Assembly (NCBI GenBank): GCA_964593065.1
Contig: CAZQGO010000009.1
Coordinates: forward strand, 25,730-89,729
Origin: CAZQGO01 sp964593065
Lineage (GTDB): Bacteria; Oederibacteriota; JAAXVQ01
Direction: 5' to 3'
Length of the DNA: 64,000 nt
Positions 34,580 through 42,686 of this stretch are shown piece after piece. Below the pieces are notes generated by a model. The model was not told where the DNA came from, searched no databases, and worked only from the letters and a program-made list of their open reading frames with translations. How positions within the stretch are numbered: position 1 is the stretch's first letter; every line of letters begins with the position of its first letter. Both the position numbers and the translations under genes were made by a program.

Positions 34580-36040
34580 ATGCGCATAATCTTCGCCGCC
34601 TCCGAATGCGTGCCGTTCGCCAAAACCGGCGGATTGGCGGATGTGGTCGGCGCGCTGCCCAAAGCCCTGGCACGCCTGGGGCACGAGGTGCAGGTGCTCC
34701 TGCCCCTCTACCGCCAGGCAAAGACCGCGGGGGTTCCCCTGGAACGCAGCGGCCTTGCCTTCGAGGTTCCACTGGGTGCCGACCGGCTGAGCGTGGAGTG
34801 CTTCCGGTCCCAACTTCCCGGCAGCCGGGTCCCGGTGCAGTTCTTCCGCTTCGATCCTTTTTTCGACCGCGCCGCCCTGTACCGCACTGCGGAGGGGGAT
34901 TACCCGGACAACGAGCGCCGCTATATTTTTTACTGCCGCGCCGTGCTGGAATGGGCCAAGCGCTCCGGGGCGGCCTGGGATATTTTCCACGCGCATGATT
35001 GGCACGCCGGTCTGATCCCGGTTTACCTGAAGACCCTCTATCGCTCCGAGCCCGCGGTCCGCGGCGCCCGGAGTTTGATCACCATCCACAATCTGGCCTA
35101 CCAGGGGCTGTTTCCGCGCGAGACCCTGGATCTGGCCGGCCTGCCGAAATCCCTGTTTACATCCGAACGGCTGGAGTACTGGGGGCAGGTCAACTTTCTG
35201 AAGGCGGCCCTGGTTTTTTCGGACCGGCTCAACACCGTGTCGCCCACGTATGCGCGGGAAATCCAGGGCCCCGAAATGGGCTACGGCTTGGACGGCGTCT
35301 TGCGCAGCCGCCGGTCGGTCCTGAGCGGAATTTTAAACGGCATCGATCCGGAGGTTTGGGATCCGGAAACGGACCGCACCCTGCCGCGGCATTACTCCGC
35401 CGCCCGCTGGGACGATAAGGCGAAATTGAAACAAGAGCTGCTGGAAAAGCAGCGGCTTTTCGCGTTGCCCCAGGCGCCCCTGCTGGGCATCATCAGCCGC
35501 TTGGATGACCAAAAGGGGTTCGACCTCTTGGCCGAGATCAGCGACTCCCTCCTGCGCATGAACTTGCAGCTGGTCTTGCTGGGCACGGGCCTGAAAAAAT
35601 ACCACGACTTTTTCCTGGGCTTGAAGGCCAAATACCCCCGGCGCATCGGGGTGAACCTCACCTTCGATGAATCCCTGGCCCATTTGATCTATGCCGGCTC
35701 GGATATGTTTCTTATGCCCAGCAAATACGAGCCCTGCGGCTTAGGCCAGATGATCAGCTTGCGCTACGGCACCCTGCCGGTGGTCCGGGAAACCGGAGGC
35801 TTGGCGGACACGGTTCGGGAAGGGGGCGGGGACGGCGGCAATGGTTTCACCTTCCGGGACTATACGGGCGAGGCGCTGCTCGCCTGCATCCGGCGCGCTT
35901 GCGGCGCCTATCAGGACCGCCGTCTGTGGCGGGAAAAAATGCGCACCGCCATGTCGGCGGACTATTCCTGGGAACGTTCCGCCCTGGCATACGAAGCACT
36001 CTACCGCCGGATGCTGGGCTCCGCTCCGGATCCGCTGTAA
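34580..36040 (+). CDS. glgA: Glycogen synthase (ADP-glucose, GT5)
   Basis: 486 residues, the usual bacterial GlgA length. N-terminal ADP-glucose-binding FAKTGGLADVVGALPKAL, YIFYCRAVLEWA, FHAHDWHAGLIPVYL, HNLAYQG, NTVSPTYAREI, GILNGIDPEVWDP. The C-terminal GT-B half carries ISRLDDQKGFDL and the catalytic E-x7-E region MPSKYEPCGLGQM followed by RETGGLADTV. It elongates alpha-1,4-glucan storage polymer. No other glycogen genes are next to it. Confidence 0.96.
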   Translation: MRIIFAASECVPFAKTGGLADVVGALPKALARLGHEVQVLLPLYRQAKTAGVPLERSGLAFEVPLGADRLSVECFRSQLPGSRVPVQFFRFDPFFDRAALYRTAEGDYPDNERRYIFYCRAVLEWAKRSGAAWDIFHAHDWHAGLIPVYLKTLYRSEPAVRGARSLITIHNLAYQGLFPRETLDLAGLPKSLFTSERLEYWGQVNFLKAALVFSDRLNTVSPTYAREIQGPEMGYGLDGVLRSRRSVLSGILNGIDPEVWDPETDRTLPRHYSAARWDDKAKLKQELLEKQRLFALPQAPLLGIISRLDDQKGFDLLAEISDSLLRMNLQLVLLGTGLKKYHDFFLGLKAKYPRRIGVNLTFDESLAHLIYAGSDMFLMPSKYEPCGLGQMISLRYGTLPVVRETGGLADTVREGGGDGGNGFTFRDYTGEALLACIRRACGAYQDRRLWREKMRTAMSADYSWERSALAYEALYRRMLGSAPDPL

Positions 36041-36074
36041 TCCCCGGGCCCCATGCGCCGCCGGCAAATTTCAC

Positions 36075-36103
36075 TTGCATGTTGCGGGTTCTTCCGATAT
36101 AAA
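36075..36103 (+). promoter_or_regulatory. Promoter of tRNA-Glu
   Basis: TTGCAT (36075-36080), 17-base spacer, TATAAA (36098-36103); the tRNA begins 15 bases after the -10. Confidence 0.65.
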
Positions 36104-36118
36104 CGAGAGAACTTTTTC

Positions 36119-36194
36119 GTCCCCATCGTCTAGTGGCCTAGGACATCGCTCTTTCAAGGCGATGACACGGGTTCGAATCCCGTTGGGGACGCCA
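36119..36194 (+). tRNA. tRNA-Glu (anticodon UUC), CCA encoded
   Basis: Complete cloverleaf. Acceptor GTCCCCA pairs with TGGGGAC; the anticodon stem TCGCT/GGCGA carries the 7-base loop CTTTCAA, giving anticodon TTC; the T-arm contains GGGTTCGAATCCC; the encoded CCA is at 36192-36194. Its last 36 bases (36159-36194) are repeated at 36346-36381 and partly at 42425-42461, marking it as an integration target. Confidence 0.97.
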
Positions 36195-36257
36195 GATTTC
36201 CCGCCCGGGCCAACCGCGCTCCATCCTTTTCAAATCGCACGAGTGTCATGGGGAGGT

Positions 36258-36337
36258 GCCGGAGGGGATACCCTCCGGCTCCCTGGGGGGAGAAGCCTGC
36301 GCTGGGGCAGGCGCCAGAGGGGGAACACCCCCTCTGG
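36258..36337. repeat. Three tandem GC-rich hairpins upstream of the tRNA-Glu 3' copy
   Basis: Perfect stems with short loops: 36258-36266/36271-36279 (9 bp, loop GATA), 36295-36300/36307-36312 (6 bp) and 36314-36323/36328-36337 (10 bp, loop AACA). They fill the space between the true tRNA and its 3'-end repeat. Similar short hairpins (for example 42404-42409/42415-42420) precede the third tRNA fragment. Confidence 0.8.
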
Positions 36338-36345
36338 GGAGCGGA

Positions 36346-36381
36346 GCGACGACACGGGTTCGAATCCCGTTGGGGACGCCA
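36346..36381 (+). repeat. tRNA-Glu 3'-end repeat, copy 2 (putative att site)
   Basis: 35 of 36 bases are identical to 36159-36194 of tRNA-Glu, including the T-arm, the acceptor 3' strand and CCA. There is no 5' half of a tRNA in front of it, so it is not a gene. A direct repeat of a tRNA 3' end is the usual product of site-specific integration. Confidence 0.85.
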
Positions 36382-36538
36382 AATTAAATATATTTAAAGA
36401 AACCGCAGATAATCCTAGGCCACCGCGGTTTCTTTTGGTTCGGATGTAATTGCCTCTACGTCCCGAAAGATACTAACTTTCAAACCCTTATATATTCTTG
36501 ACATAATCCTGATAGATTTTCCTTTGCCGTCATACCGG

Positions 36539-36610
36539 CGTAAGCCGGTATCCAGTGTACATAATTGTAAATGATTTTCTAGATTCCGGCTTAAAGCATG
36601 CCGGAATGAC
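36539..36610. repeat. Palindromic repeat pair (GTCATxCCGGC family), opposite orientations
   Basis: Copy at 36539-36556 (GTCATACCGGCGTAAGCC and on) and an inverted copy at 36581-36610 (ending ATGCCGGAATGAC). The core reads GTCAT-x-CCGGC-n-GCCGG-x-ATCC, itself an inverted repeat. The two copies together form a larger stem-loop in otherwise AT-rich DNA. Confidence 0.75.
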
Positions 36611-36652
36611 GAATTACGGTACTGTCACCATGGTGAATGCTGTATTATTGCT

Positions 36653-36680
36653 GTCATACCGGCGAAAGCCGGGGTTTAGG
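36653..36680 (+). repeat. Palindromic repeat, left of HEPN-like gene
   Basis: GTCATACCGGCGAAAGCCGG and on; same family as 36539-36610. Its inverted counterpart at 37254-37280 lies just past the stop of the gene at 36700-37251. Confidence 0.75.
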
Positions 36681-36699
36681 GATTTATTAAGGAGGAAAA

Positions 36700-37251
36700 A
36701 TGATTCCTTCACAATCAAGTTCAATCAGACATTTGATAGATCAAATTAAAATCGCAAAAGAACTTTCAGATATGCATGAACAGAAATGCTATATGTTATG
36801 CTTTGCGGGTGTTTTTATTGCTCTTGATATCTTATCGCAAGTTTATCTTCACCAGAATAAAAACAGTTACCAATTTGAACAATTTAATGAAAGTGAAGAA
36901 AGATTTAAAGAATTTAATAATAAGATAACTAATTCAACTAACTCTAATGAAATATGTAAAAGCTACCCTGGGGTAATATTCCAGAACGGATTGAAAGGGC
37001 TTAAATTTAGTAATGATAAAGCTGTTATTAGTAAAATATATCAATTGAGATGTTCATTGCTACACAGATTTTCTACTAAGGACGGTTATAATATCAAGCC
37101 TGATAATTCAAAAACGGAGGAAATTATAGATAATGAAACCATTTATTTACCTGAAATCCTAACTTTTATAGAAACAAGCTATAACAATTTCGTTAGTCAG
37201 ATGGGTGAGGATAAACTGAACCAAATAGTCGATACCTTATATTTTATCTGA
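36700..37251 (+). CDS. HEPN-like hypothetical protein in AT-rich cargo
   Basis: 183 residues, ATG at 36700 with AGGAGG at 36690-36695. Markedly AT-rich and Asn/Ser/Lys-rich, unlike the GC-rich host genes, so probably acquired. Mostly helical; an N-terminal segment (CYMLCFAGVFIALDILSQVY) could be a buried helix. Near residue 122 it has QLRCSLLHRFS, which fits the R-x4-H pattern of HEPN nucleases. HEPN proteins are often toxins or defence RNases, but one motif is weak evidence. No antitoxin partner is evident next to it. It is bounded on both sides by palindromic repeats 20-45 bases away. Confidence 0.6.
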   Translation: MIPSQSSSIRHLIDQIKIAKELSDMHEQKCYMLCFAGVFIALDILSQVYLHQNKNSYQFEQFNESEERFKEFNNKITNSTNSNEICKSYPGVIFQNGLKGLKFSNDKAVISKIYQLRCSLLHRFSTKDGYNIKPDNSKTEEIIDNETIYLPEILTFIETSYNNFVSQMGEDKLNQIVDTLYFI

Positions 37252-37253
37252 TT

Positions 37254-37280
37254 GGATCCCGGCTTTCGCCGGGATGACGG
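37254..37280 (-). repeat. Palindromic repeat, right of HEPN-like gene
   Basis: GGATCCCGGCTTTCGCCGGG then ATGAC: the reverse-complement orientation of the copy at 36653. It begins 3 bases after the upstream stop codon. Confidence 0.75.
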
Positions 37281-37455
37281 CAAATTGGAAATACTTATTC
37301 AAAATCCCCAATTTAACCGCAATTTCCCTTGCCTTCCTCTTATCTAATATCTGCCAGTAGATTGTCACCACGGCGTAAACCCGGGCCTGGGGAAAAACCC
37401 GGATTCGGGCTTAAAGTCTACAAGAATGCCTAAAAAGATAAATTGATCGTATACG

Positions 37456-37746
37456 ATGGACAAGCAACCTTGCGTTTACATTCTTGCCAGCCGCCGAAAT
37501 GGCACGCTCTATGTTGGCGTCACTTCTGATTTAATTAAACGCGTCTGGGAACATCAAAACGACCTTGCGGAAGGCTATACTAAGCGCTATTCCGTACACG
37601 ATTTGGTTTGGTATGAAATTCACGAATCCATGGAAAGCGCAATATCACGGGAGAAGGCCATTAAGGAATGGAAAAGAAACTGGAAAATTCAATTAATTGA
37701 GAAAGAAAACCCAAATTGGCTCGACCTCTACGATTACTTCAACTGA
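37456..37746 (+). CDS. GIY-YIG nuclease-family small protein
   Basis: 96 residues, a complete single GIY-YIG domain of the UPF0213/YhbQ type. It opens VYILASRRNGTLYVGVTSDL, where the two GIY-YIG strands read VYI and YVG, then has the helix IKRVWEHQ with the catalytic-type Arg, and the Glu-containing helix SAISREKAIKEWKRNWK. These small proteins are widespread in genomes, often near repeats. Activity is possible but unproven. No good RBS is visible. A degenerate palindromic repeat (about 37360-37425) lies upstream and a good copy (37748-37774) directly downstream. Confidence 0.88.
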   Translation: MDKQPCVYILASRRNGTLYVGVTSDLIKRVWEHQNDLAEGYTKRYSVHDLVWYEIHESMESAISREKAIKEWKRNWKIQLIEKENPNWLDLYDYFN

Positions 37747-37747
37747 C

Positions 37748-37774
37748 TGGATACCGGCTTTCACCGGTATGACG
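37748..37774 (-). repeat. Palindromic repeat after GIY-YIG gene
   Basis: GGATACCGGCTTTCACCGGT then ATGAC, same family and orientation as 37254-37280; starts one base after the stop codon. Confidence 0.75.
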
Positions 37775-37859
37775 ACATAAAGGCAAACCGGAAAGTCGTG
37801 GTTTGACGAGGTAAATCAAGGTGGGATTGCCGGCGCGGAAAATGCGGCAGGCCGGCCCC

Positions 37860-39224
37860 TCATTCCATCCCCGTTTCTTCCGAGGATTCCGGAAGCTGCT
37901 TTCCCAGGGACAGTTCCAGATTGATCAGCGCTTCGGCCGCGTCCATCTGCGCGCGGACGATGCCGGCGCGGGAGCGGAACAGATCCAGTTCCGCGTCCAG
38001 CACTTCGGTGCTGGTGTTGGTGCCGGCCTTCAAGCCCAGGGTGGCCAGCCTCACGCTTTCCTGGGATTTTTCCTCGGCCCGGAGCCGGGCCTGATATAGA
38101 CTGGTGAAATATGCCCATTTGCGTTTCCAGGTTTTAAACTCGGTGGCGGCCCCCAGGAGCAATTGGCGGGAGGTTTGGGCGCTGGCTTGCGCCTGTTTGG
38201 AGGCTGCCTGCTCCCTGGCTAAGCTGGCGCCCCCGTCGAAAATGGCCCAGGTTAGCCTCGCACCCACCATATAGGACATTTTGAAATCCTGCGTTTCCAC
38301 CACGGACGGGTCGAAGGCCTTGTACCGGTAGTATTGATCTTCCGCGTACAGGGAAAGTTTCGGCCACCAGAAACCGGAGGCCGCCTGTCCGGCCTGTTCC
38401 GCCGCGCGTTGACGCAGCAACTGGGCCCGCAGATCGTCCCGTTCCCGCAAAACGGGAGTGAGTCCCTCGGTCATCAGGCCGGGTTGGGGCACGGGCAGGG
38501 AACCCGTCAAGGTCCGGTCGTCCGCCGGCAAACCCATGGCCAAAAACAGGTTTTCCCTGGCCAGGTCCACATTGTTTTCGGCCAGGATCTTCTCGGCCCT
38601 TGCTTCCTCCAGCAGGGCCTCGATACGCAAAACATTAAAGCGGGTACTGGCGCCGCTGCGCTCACCGACCTGGGCGATCGCCAAGTGATCCTGCAAGGTG
38701 ACGATATTCTGACTGGCGACTTGGAGCAGTTTCAGGGCCGCCAGAGCCTGGTAAAACCGCAGGCGGACGGTCTCTGCCACCTGGAAGCGGGCGCGGGACC
38801 ATTCCGCCCGCCGGGCCTGATAATTCAAGTCGGCGGCCTGATAGGCGTGAACCGTGGCCAGACCGTCGAAAATCATCCAGGAGACATCGAGATGAATGGT
38901 GGTGGAGGGTACGGCACTGGGGAATTCGAGGATCATGCCCTGAAAACGTTCCCCGGCATAAAGGTATTTTTGGTCCACGATCTGGTTGGCGGCGGCCGAG
39001 AGATGCGGCACGTGCCCCGAGGCGGCTTCGAGCCGTTTCCAGGCCGCGCCCTCCACTTCGGCCTGCAGCCCTTGGATGACCGGGCTGTTTTCCAGGCCTT
39101 GGTCAACGGCGGAAGAAACGGTCAGGGGATGGCCCGCGTCCGGAGGCGGAGATTCCGCGGCCCCAAGGCATGCGGCCGGCTGGAGGAGGATTCCCAACAA
39201 ACCAAGGATGAGCTGTTTTTTCAT
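37860..39224 (-). CDS. TolC-like outer membrane efflux protein (OMF)
   Basis: 454 residues, minus strand. Signal peptide (MKKQLILGLLGILLQPAACLG), then the two-fold OMF pattern. First half: LTVSSAVDQGLENSPVIQGLQAEV with long Ala/Gln-rich helices and SWMIFDG. Second half: LRERDDLRAQLLRQRAAEQA, LTWAIFDGGASLAREQAA and GTNTSTEVLDAELDLFRSRAGIVRAQ. Such proteins form trimeric outer-membrane channels. Last gene of a four-gene operon with the MFS pump (4 bases away), the HlyD-like adaptor and a MarR regulator. It shows that the cell has an outer membrane. Confidence 0.9.
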   Translation of the reverse strand: MKKQLILGLLGILLQPAACLGAAESPPPDAGHPLTVSSAVDQGLENSPVIQGLQAEVEGAAWKRLEAASGHVPHLSAAANQIVDQKYLYAGERFQGMILEFPSAVPSTTIHLDVSWMIFDGLATVHAYQAADLNYQARRAEWSRARFQVAETVRLRFYQALAALKLLQVASQNIVTLQDHLAIAQVGERSGASTRFNVLRIEALLEEARAEKILAENNVDLARENLFLAMGLPADDRTLTGSLPVPQPGLMTEGLTPVLRERDDLRAQLLRQRAAEQAGQAASGFWWPKLSLYAEDQYYRYKAFDPSVVETQDFKMSYMVGARLTWAIFDGGASLAREQAASKQAQASAQTSRQLLLGAATEFKTWKRKWAYFTSLYQARLRAEEKSQESVRLATLGLKAGTNTSTEVLDAELDLFRSRAGIVRAQMDAAEALINLELSLGKQLPESSEETGME

Positions 39225-39228
39225 GAGG

Positions 39229-40791
39229 TTACTCCAGGGGAATAAGTTCGTGTTCCTTATGGATCACGACTTTCAACGGCAGGAAAAGCGCCGGCACAAT
39301 GGCGGCCAGAACGATGAGCATGCCGAATAGGAACACGTCTTGAAATCCGGCCACGGCCGAGGTTTGCCGGACGTGGCCCAACAGCAGCGCCCGGGCAACG
39401 CCCAGGGCCTCGCGATGGCTGTGGCCCAGCCGGATGGCGAGGGCCGACGCCTGCTGGATGAAGTTCCGGACGGCGGGCCCCCAATGCACGGCGGCGCCCA
39501 TGCTGCTGGCGTGAAATTGGGTCCGGATGGTCAGCACGGTGGTCAGGATCGCAATGCCCAAGGAACCGCCCACCTGTTGCATCAGGGTCGACAGGGAAGA
39601 CACGGTGGCGGCTTTCTTCCGGGGGGCGGCGTTCAGGGAGGCGGCCATGATCGGAGCCATCAGCAGCACCAGGCCGGCGCTGCGGATCATGGTGGGCCAA
39701 ATGATGTCGAAGATGCGGGTGTTTACATTCAGGTTTCGCAATAGGTACATGAACCAGGCCACCAGGATCAAGCCGACAATCGAAGGGATCCGCGGCCCGA
39801 TGCGATCCGCCATCCTTCCGACCATGGGGATGAGCAGCGCCATGGTCAAGGCGCCGGGCAGAAGAATCAGGCCCGTGGTCAACTCATCCAAGCCCATCAG
39901 GCGCTGCATGAAAACGGGCAGCAAAAAAGTGCTGCCGAACAAGGCCACGGCGCGCACGGCGTTCACCAGCATGCAGATCGAAAACACGTGAGACTTGAAC
40001 AACGACAAATCGATGATCCCCGCGGGCACCAGGCTTTCCACCAGCAGGAAGCCCCCCAGGCCCAGGAGGGCGAGAGTGAAACAGGACAGGATCAAAAGGG
40101 AAGTCCAGCCTTCCTGGTTGCCTTTGGAGAGCCCGAGCAAAAAGGCCACCAGGAACAGGGAGAGGAATAAGAACCCCCACAGATCAAAGGGGCGTTGCTG
40201 GGAAGGGTGCGGGACGTCCCTGTTCAGCAAGCTGAAGGCGACCGCAAGACACAGCACGCCCACGGGAAGATTGACCATGAAAATAGAGCGCCAGCCCAGG
40301 GTGCGGGTCAAAAAACCGCCCAGGGTGGGACCGATGGCGGGAGCCATGATGATCCCCAGCCCCCAGTATCCCAAGGCCTGTCCGCGTTCACGCGGATCGA
40401 AAACATCCGAGATCATGGACATACCCGTGGGGGTGATTGCGCCGGCCCCAAATGCCTGGATGACGCGTGCGGCAATCAGGGTGGGCAAATTTACGGACAG
40501 GACGCAAAGCAGGGAACCCAGAGTGAACAAGGATATGGCGAAGAGATACAGGTATTTGTGCCCGATTTTGTCGCGGAACCAGCCGGTCAGGGGCATGAAG
40601 GTGGAAAAACTGAGCATGTATCCGGTCACGACCCACTGGATGTTATCCACCGTGGATCCGAAATCGGCCATAATGACCGGGAGGGACACATTCACGATGC
40701 TGGAATCCAGGACGGCCATGAAAGTGCCGATCATGACCACCAGGAGCACCTGCCATTTGTAGCTGAAACGATCCGCAAAGGTCTTAAGCAT
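39229..40791 (-). CDS. DHA2-family MFS multidrug exporter (EmrB-like)
   Basis: 520 residues, about 14 membrane helices. MFS DHA2 signatures: GTFMAVLDSSIVNVSLPVI (motif D1), GWFRDKIGHKYLYLF (motif A), ARVIQAFGAGAITPTG (motif B) and GYWGLGIIMAPAIGPTLGG (motif C). Proton-driven drug export from the inner membrane into an adaptor/TolC conduit. Downstream of the adaptor gene after a 183-base gap in which I see no gene, promoter or terminator. Confidence 0.93.
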   Translation of the reverse strand: MLKTFADRFSYKWQVLLVVMIGTFMAVLDSSIVNVSLPVIMADFGSTVDNIQWVVTGYMLSFSTFMPLTGWFRDKIGHKYLYLFAISLFTLGSLLCVLSVNLPTLIAARVIQAFGAGAITPTGMSMISDVFDPRERGQALGYWGLGIIMAPAIGPTLGGFLTRTLGWRSIFMVNLPVGVLCLAVAFSLLNRDVPHPSQQRPFDLWGFLFLSLFLVAFLLGLSKGNQEGWTSLLILSCFTLALLGLGGFLLVESLVPAGIIDLSLFKSHVFSICMLVNAVRAVALFGSTFLLPVFMQRLMGLDELTTGLILLPGALTMALLIPMVGRMADRIGPRIPSIVGLILVAWFMYLLRNLNVNTRIFDIIWPTMIRSAGLVLLMAPIMAASLNAAPRKKAATVSSLSTLMQQVGGSLGIAILTTVLTIRTQFHASSMGAAVHWGPAVRNFIQQASALAIRLGHSHREALGVARALLLGHVRQTSAVAGFQDVFLFGMLIVLAAIVPALFLPLKVVIHKEHELIPLE

Positions 40792-40974
40792 TTTCGTTTA
40801 TCCCGATGGAATGAAACCGGCAAGACCATCCGCGCGCAGGCGGGGCGGGCTTGGTCCCGGCGATCCGACGGGCGCCAGCCGGGCGAAGGATCTGCAAGGA
40901 AGGACAGGCCGATTCGGCTCGTAAATTCCCGCGGCGAAGCCAGGCCCCCGGAACCTTAAACCGGAGGGCAACCG

Positions 40975-41856
40975 TCAGCGGATCTTAATTTTGATCTCCA
41001 CGGATTCCCCGACCCGAAGCCGGTGTCCGTCGGGCGGGATCAATGTCACCTTGACCGGGACACGCTGCACGAGTTTGGTGAAATTGCCCGAGGGGTTGTC
41101 CGCCGGGATGAGCGCGAACTGGGAGGCGGTTGCCGCCCGGATTTCGGCGACCCGGCCGGAATAGGTTCCGCCCGCATCCACATGAACCGTGACCGGTTGC
41201 CCGATCTTCAGGAGCCCGATGCTGGTTTCTTCGATATTGGCGGACACCCAGGCGTGGTCGATATCCGTGACCCATACGGCGGTTTGACCCGGATCCAGCA
41301 TGTCGCCCACCTCCGTGCTTCTTTGGATCACCACGCCGTCCAGGGGGCTGCGCAAATAGGTGTTGTCCAGGGCGATCTCCGCCAGTTTGGCATCGGCTGC
41401 CATGGTTTGAAAATTCGCGCGCGCGGCATCCAGTTGCTGCGGCGAAATCCCGTTCCCGGCGGCCATCTGTTCCATGCGTTTGAACTCCTTGGCGGCCAGC
41501 TCCAGCCGGGCCTGCGCCCGCTGTAACTGGGCCTGGGCGGAACGGTGATCCAATTCCACCAAAACGTCGCCGCGGCGTACCCGGTCGCCTTCCGTCACCT
41601 TGATGCTCACCACCATGCCGCCCGCGCCCGGCGGCGCCACTTGCACCGTGGTGGCGGCGATGCGCGCGTCGTTGGTGCTGAGATAGGGCCGGAAAAAAAG
41701 AAACCAGCCCAGAAAAACCAGCAGGCCCACGCCAATGACAATCAGCCCCATGGTTTTGGCGCGGGGATGTCGCCACCATTTCACGCGCGAGGAGGCCGGC
41801 GTGTGCGGCTGAGACGGAGGCGACGGGGAATGGACGGTTTTGTTTTTGATAGCCAT
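40975..41856 (-). CDS. HlyD/EmrA-family membrane fusion protein
   Basis: 293 residues. One N-terminal membrane helix (GLIVIGVGLLVFLGWFLFF), then the biotinyl-lipoyl-like half APPGAGGMVVSIKVTEGDRVRRGDVLVELD, a short coiled coil, the second lipoyl half YLRSPLDGVVIQRSTEVGDMLDPG, and a beta-barrel domain (HAWVSANIEETSIGLLKIGQPV). The periplasmic adaptor joining EmrB-type pumps to TolC. The hairpin is shorter than in E. coli EmrA. It starts 3 bases after the MarR stop. Confidence 0.93.
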   Translation of the reverse strand: MAIKNKTVHSPSPPSQPHTPASSRVKWWRHPRAKTMGLIVIGVGLLVFLGWFLFFRPYLSTNDARIAATTVQVAPPGAGGMVVSIKVTEGDRVRRGDVLVELDHRSAQAQLQRAQARLELAAKEFKRMEQMAAGNGISPQQLDAARANFQTMAADAKLAEIALDNTYLRSPLDGVVIQRSTEVGDMLDPGQTAVWVTDIDHAWVSANIEETSIGLLKIGQPVTVHVDAGGTYSGRVAEIRAATASQFALIPADNPSGNFTKLVQRVPVKVTLIPPDGHRLRVGESVEIKIKIR

Positions 41857-41859
41857 GAG

Positions 41860-42327
41860 CTATTCCTTTTCCTGATCAGCCCGAAAACCGGCCAGGATTT
41901 TGTCCAACAATTGAATCAGGGATACCGATTCCCGGGCATTCAGCGAACCGCTGAAGCGTTTTTCCAAACGCCTGAACAACACGCCGATTTTCTTGGCCAG
42001 GGTTTTCCCGCGCGGGGTCACCCGGAGTTCCCAGCACCGCCGGTCCCGGGGGTCGTCATGCTGCGCGATCCAGCCCTGTTTGAGCAGGGTGTTGAGCGCG
42101 CGGCTGATGGCGGCCGGGTCGCTGTTCGTGAACCGGGACAACTGCGCATGCGAGCTTTTACCCTGCCGGGCCAGGTAGAATATCAGAAACGCCTGTTTCA
42201 GGCCGATGCCGAAGGGCTTGAGATCCCGCGAAGCCGAAAGATTGATCGCCCGGCGGATCTGCCAAAATTTCTCGAAGGCCCGGGAGCCCACGGATGTCCT
42301 ATTTGTTGACGTATCAATCATGGACAT
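41860..42327 (-). CDS. MarR-family transcriptional regulator of the efflux operon
   Basis: About 155 residues from the ATG at 42327 (alternatives: GTG at 42339, ATG at 42321; none has a clear RBS). Winged-helix core: GIGLKQAFLIFYLARQGKSS, recognition region LSRFTNSDPAAISRALNTLLKQGWI, and the wing HDDPRDRRCWELRVTPRGK. MarR dimers usually repress their own operon and release DNA on binding drug-like ligands. Here it is the first gene of an emrR-emrA-emrB-tolC-like set, the textbook layout. Confidence 0.88.
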   Translation of the reverse strand: MSMIDTSTNRTSVGSRAFEKFWQIRRAINLSASRDLKPFGIGLKQAFLIFYLARQGKSSHAQLSRFTNSDPAAISRALNTLLKQGWIAQHDDPRDRRCWELRVTPRGKTLAKKIGVLFRRLEKRFSGSLNARESVSLIQLLDKILAGFRADQEKE

Positions 42328-42334
42328 ATCAAAT
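42301..42334. promoter_or_regulatory. Putative MarR operator at the efflux promoter
   Basis: ATTTG (42301-42305) and CAAAT (42330-42334) are inverted ends around a region containing TTGACGTATCAA (42306-42317), a TTGA-n4-TCAA half-palindrome of the MarR type. On the minus strand a weak promoter (TTGACG 42353-42358, TATTTG 42330-42335, spacer 17) overlaps it. Confidence 0.45.
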
Positions 42335-42424
42335 AACACGGCGGCCCGGTATCGTCAAGCATAAAAATACGCCGGGGGCGTCACCGGGGGCGGAACCCTG
42401 CCGCCGGTCCGGGAGACCGGGGGA

Positions 42425-42461
42425 GGCGATGGCGCGTATGCGAATCCCGTTGGGGACGCCA
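42425..42461 (+). repeat. tRNA-Glu 3'-end repeat, copy 3 (degenerate att-like site)
   Basis: The last 21 bases (42441-42461) are identical to the tRNA-Glu 3' end including CCA, and GGCGATG (42425-42431) matches the anticodon-arm side at the correct distance. The nine bases between have diverged. It marks the far end of the segment carrying the efflux operon; AT-rich DNA begins directly after it. The 225 bases up to the GH5 start hold only a 10-codon frame behind GGAGAAGGAG (42606-42638). Confidence 0.75.
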
Positions 42462-42686
42462 GTTTTTCGCTTCAATACCATTATTTCCGTGTATGATAGC
42501 TATGAGGATAGCCCTTCAATATTGATAGGAGATACAAAATATTCTTCAAACAAAACAGAAAAGAGAGTATTCATTACGCGCAACGAATAAGGAGAAGGAG
42601 CGCACATGCTGCATTTTGATGATATTTCTATCAAATAAAGAGCGAATATTCTGAATGGATATTCCTGAGCAAGAAGTGGATATGTT

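Noticed and set aside
36241..36381. A possible second tRNA-Glu gene
   Set aside because: Only the 3' 36 bases match; the 5' part consists of GC hairpins and cannot form D- and anticodon arms.
36195..37860. Possible CRISPR array from the repeated palindromes
   Set aside because: Repeats are irregularly spaced, in both orientations, and enclose genes; no spacers of uniform length and no cas genes.
39995..40762. Plus-strand frames opposite the MFS exporter
   Set aside because: The minus strand encodes a complete DHA2 transporter with all MFS motifs.
40792..40974. 183-base gap in the efflux operon examined for an internal promoter or terminator
   Set aside because: Nothing convincing on the minus strand; left unannotated.
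42606..42638. Ten-codon frame with a good RBS upstream of the GH5 gene
   Set aside because: Could be a leader peptide, but there is no attenuator structure or other support; mentioned only as content of the gap.
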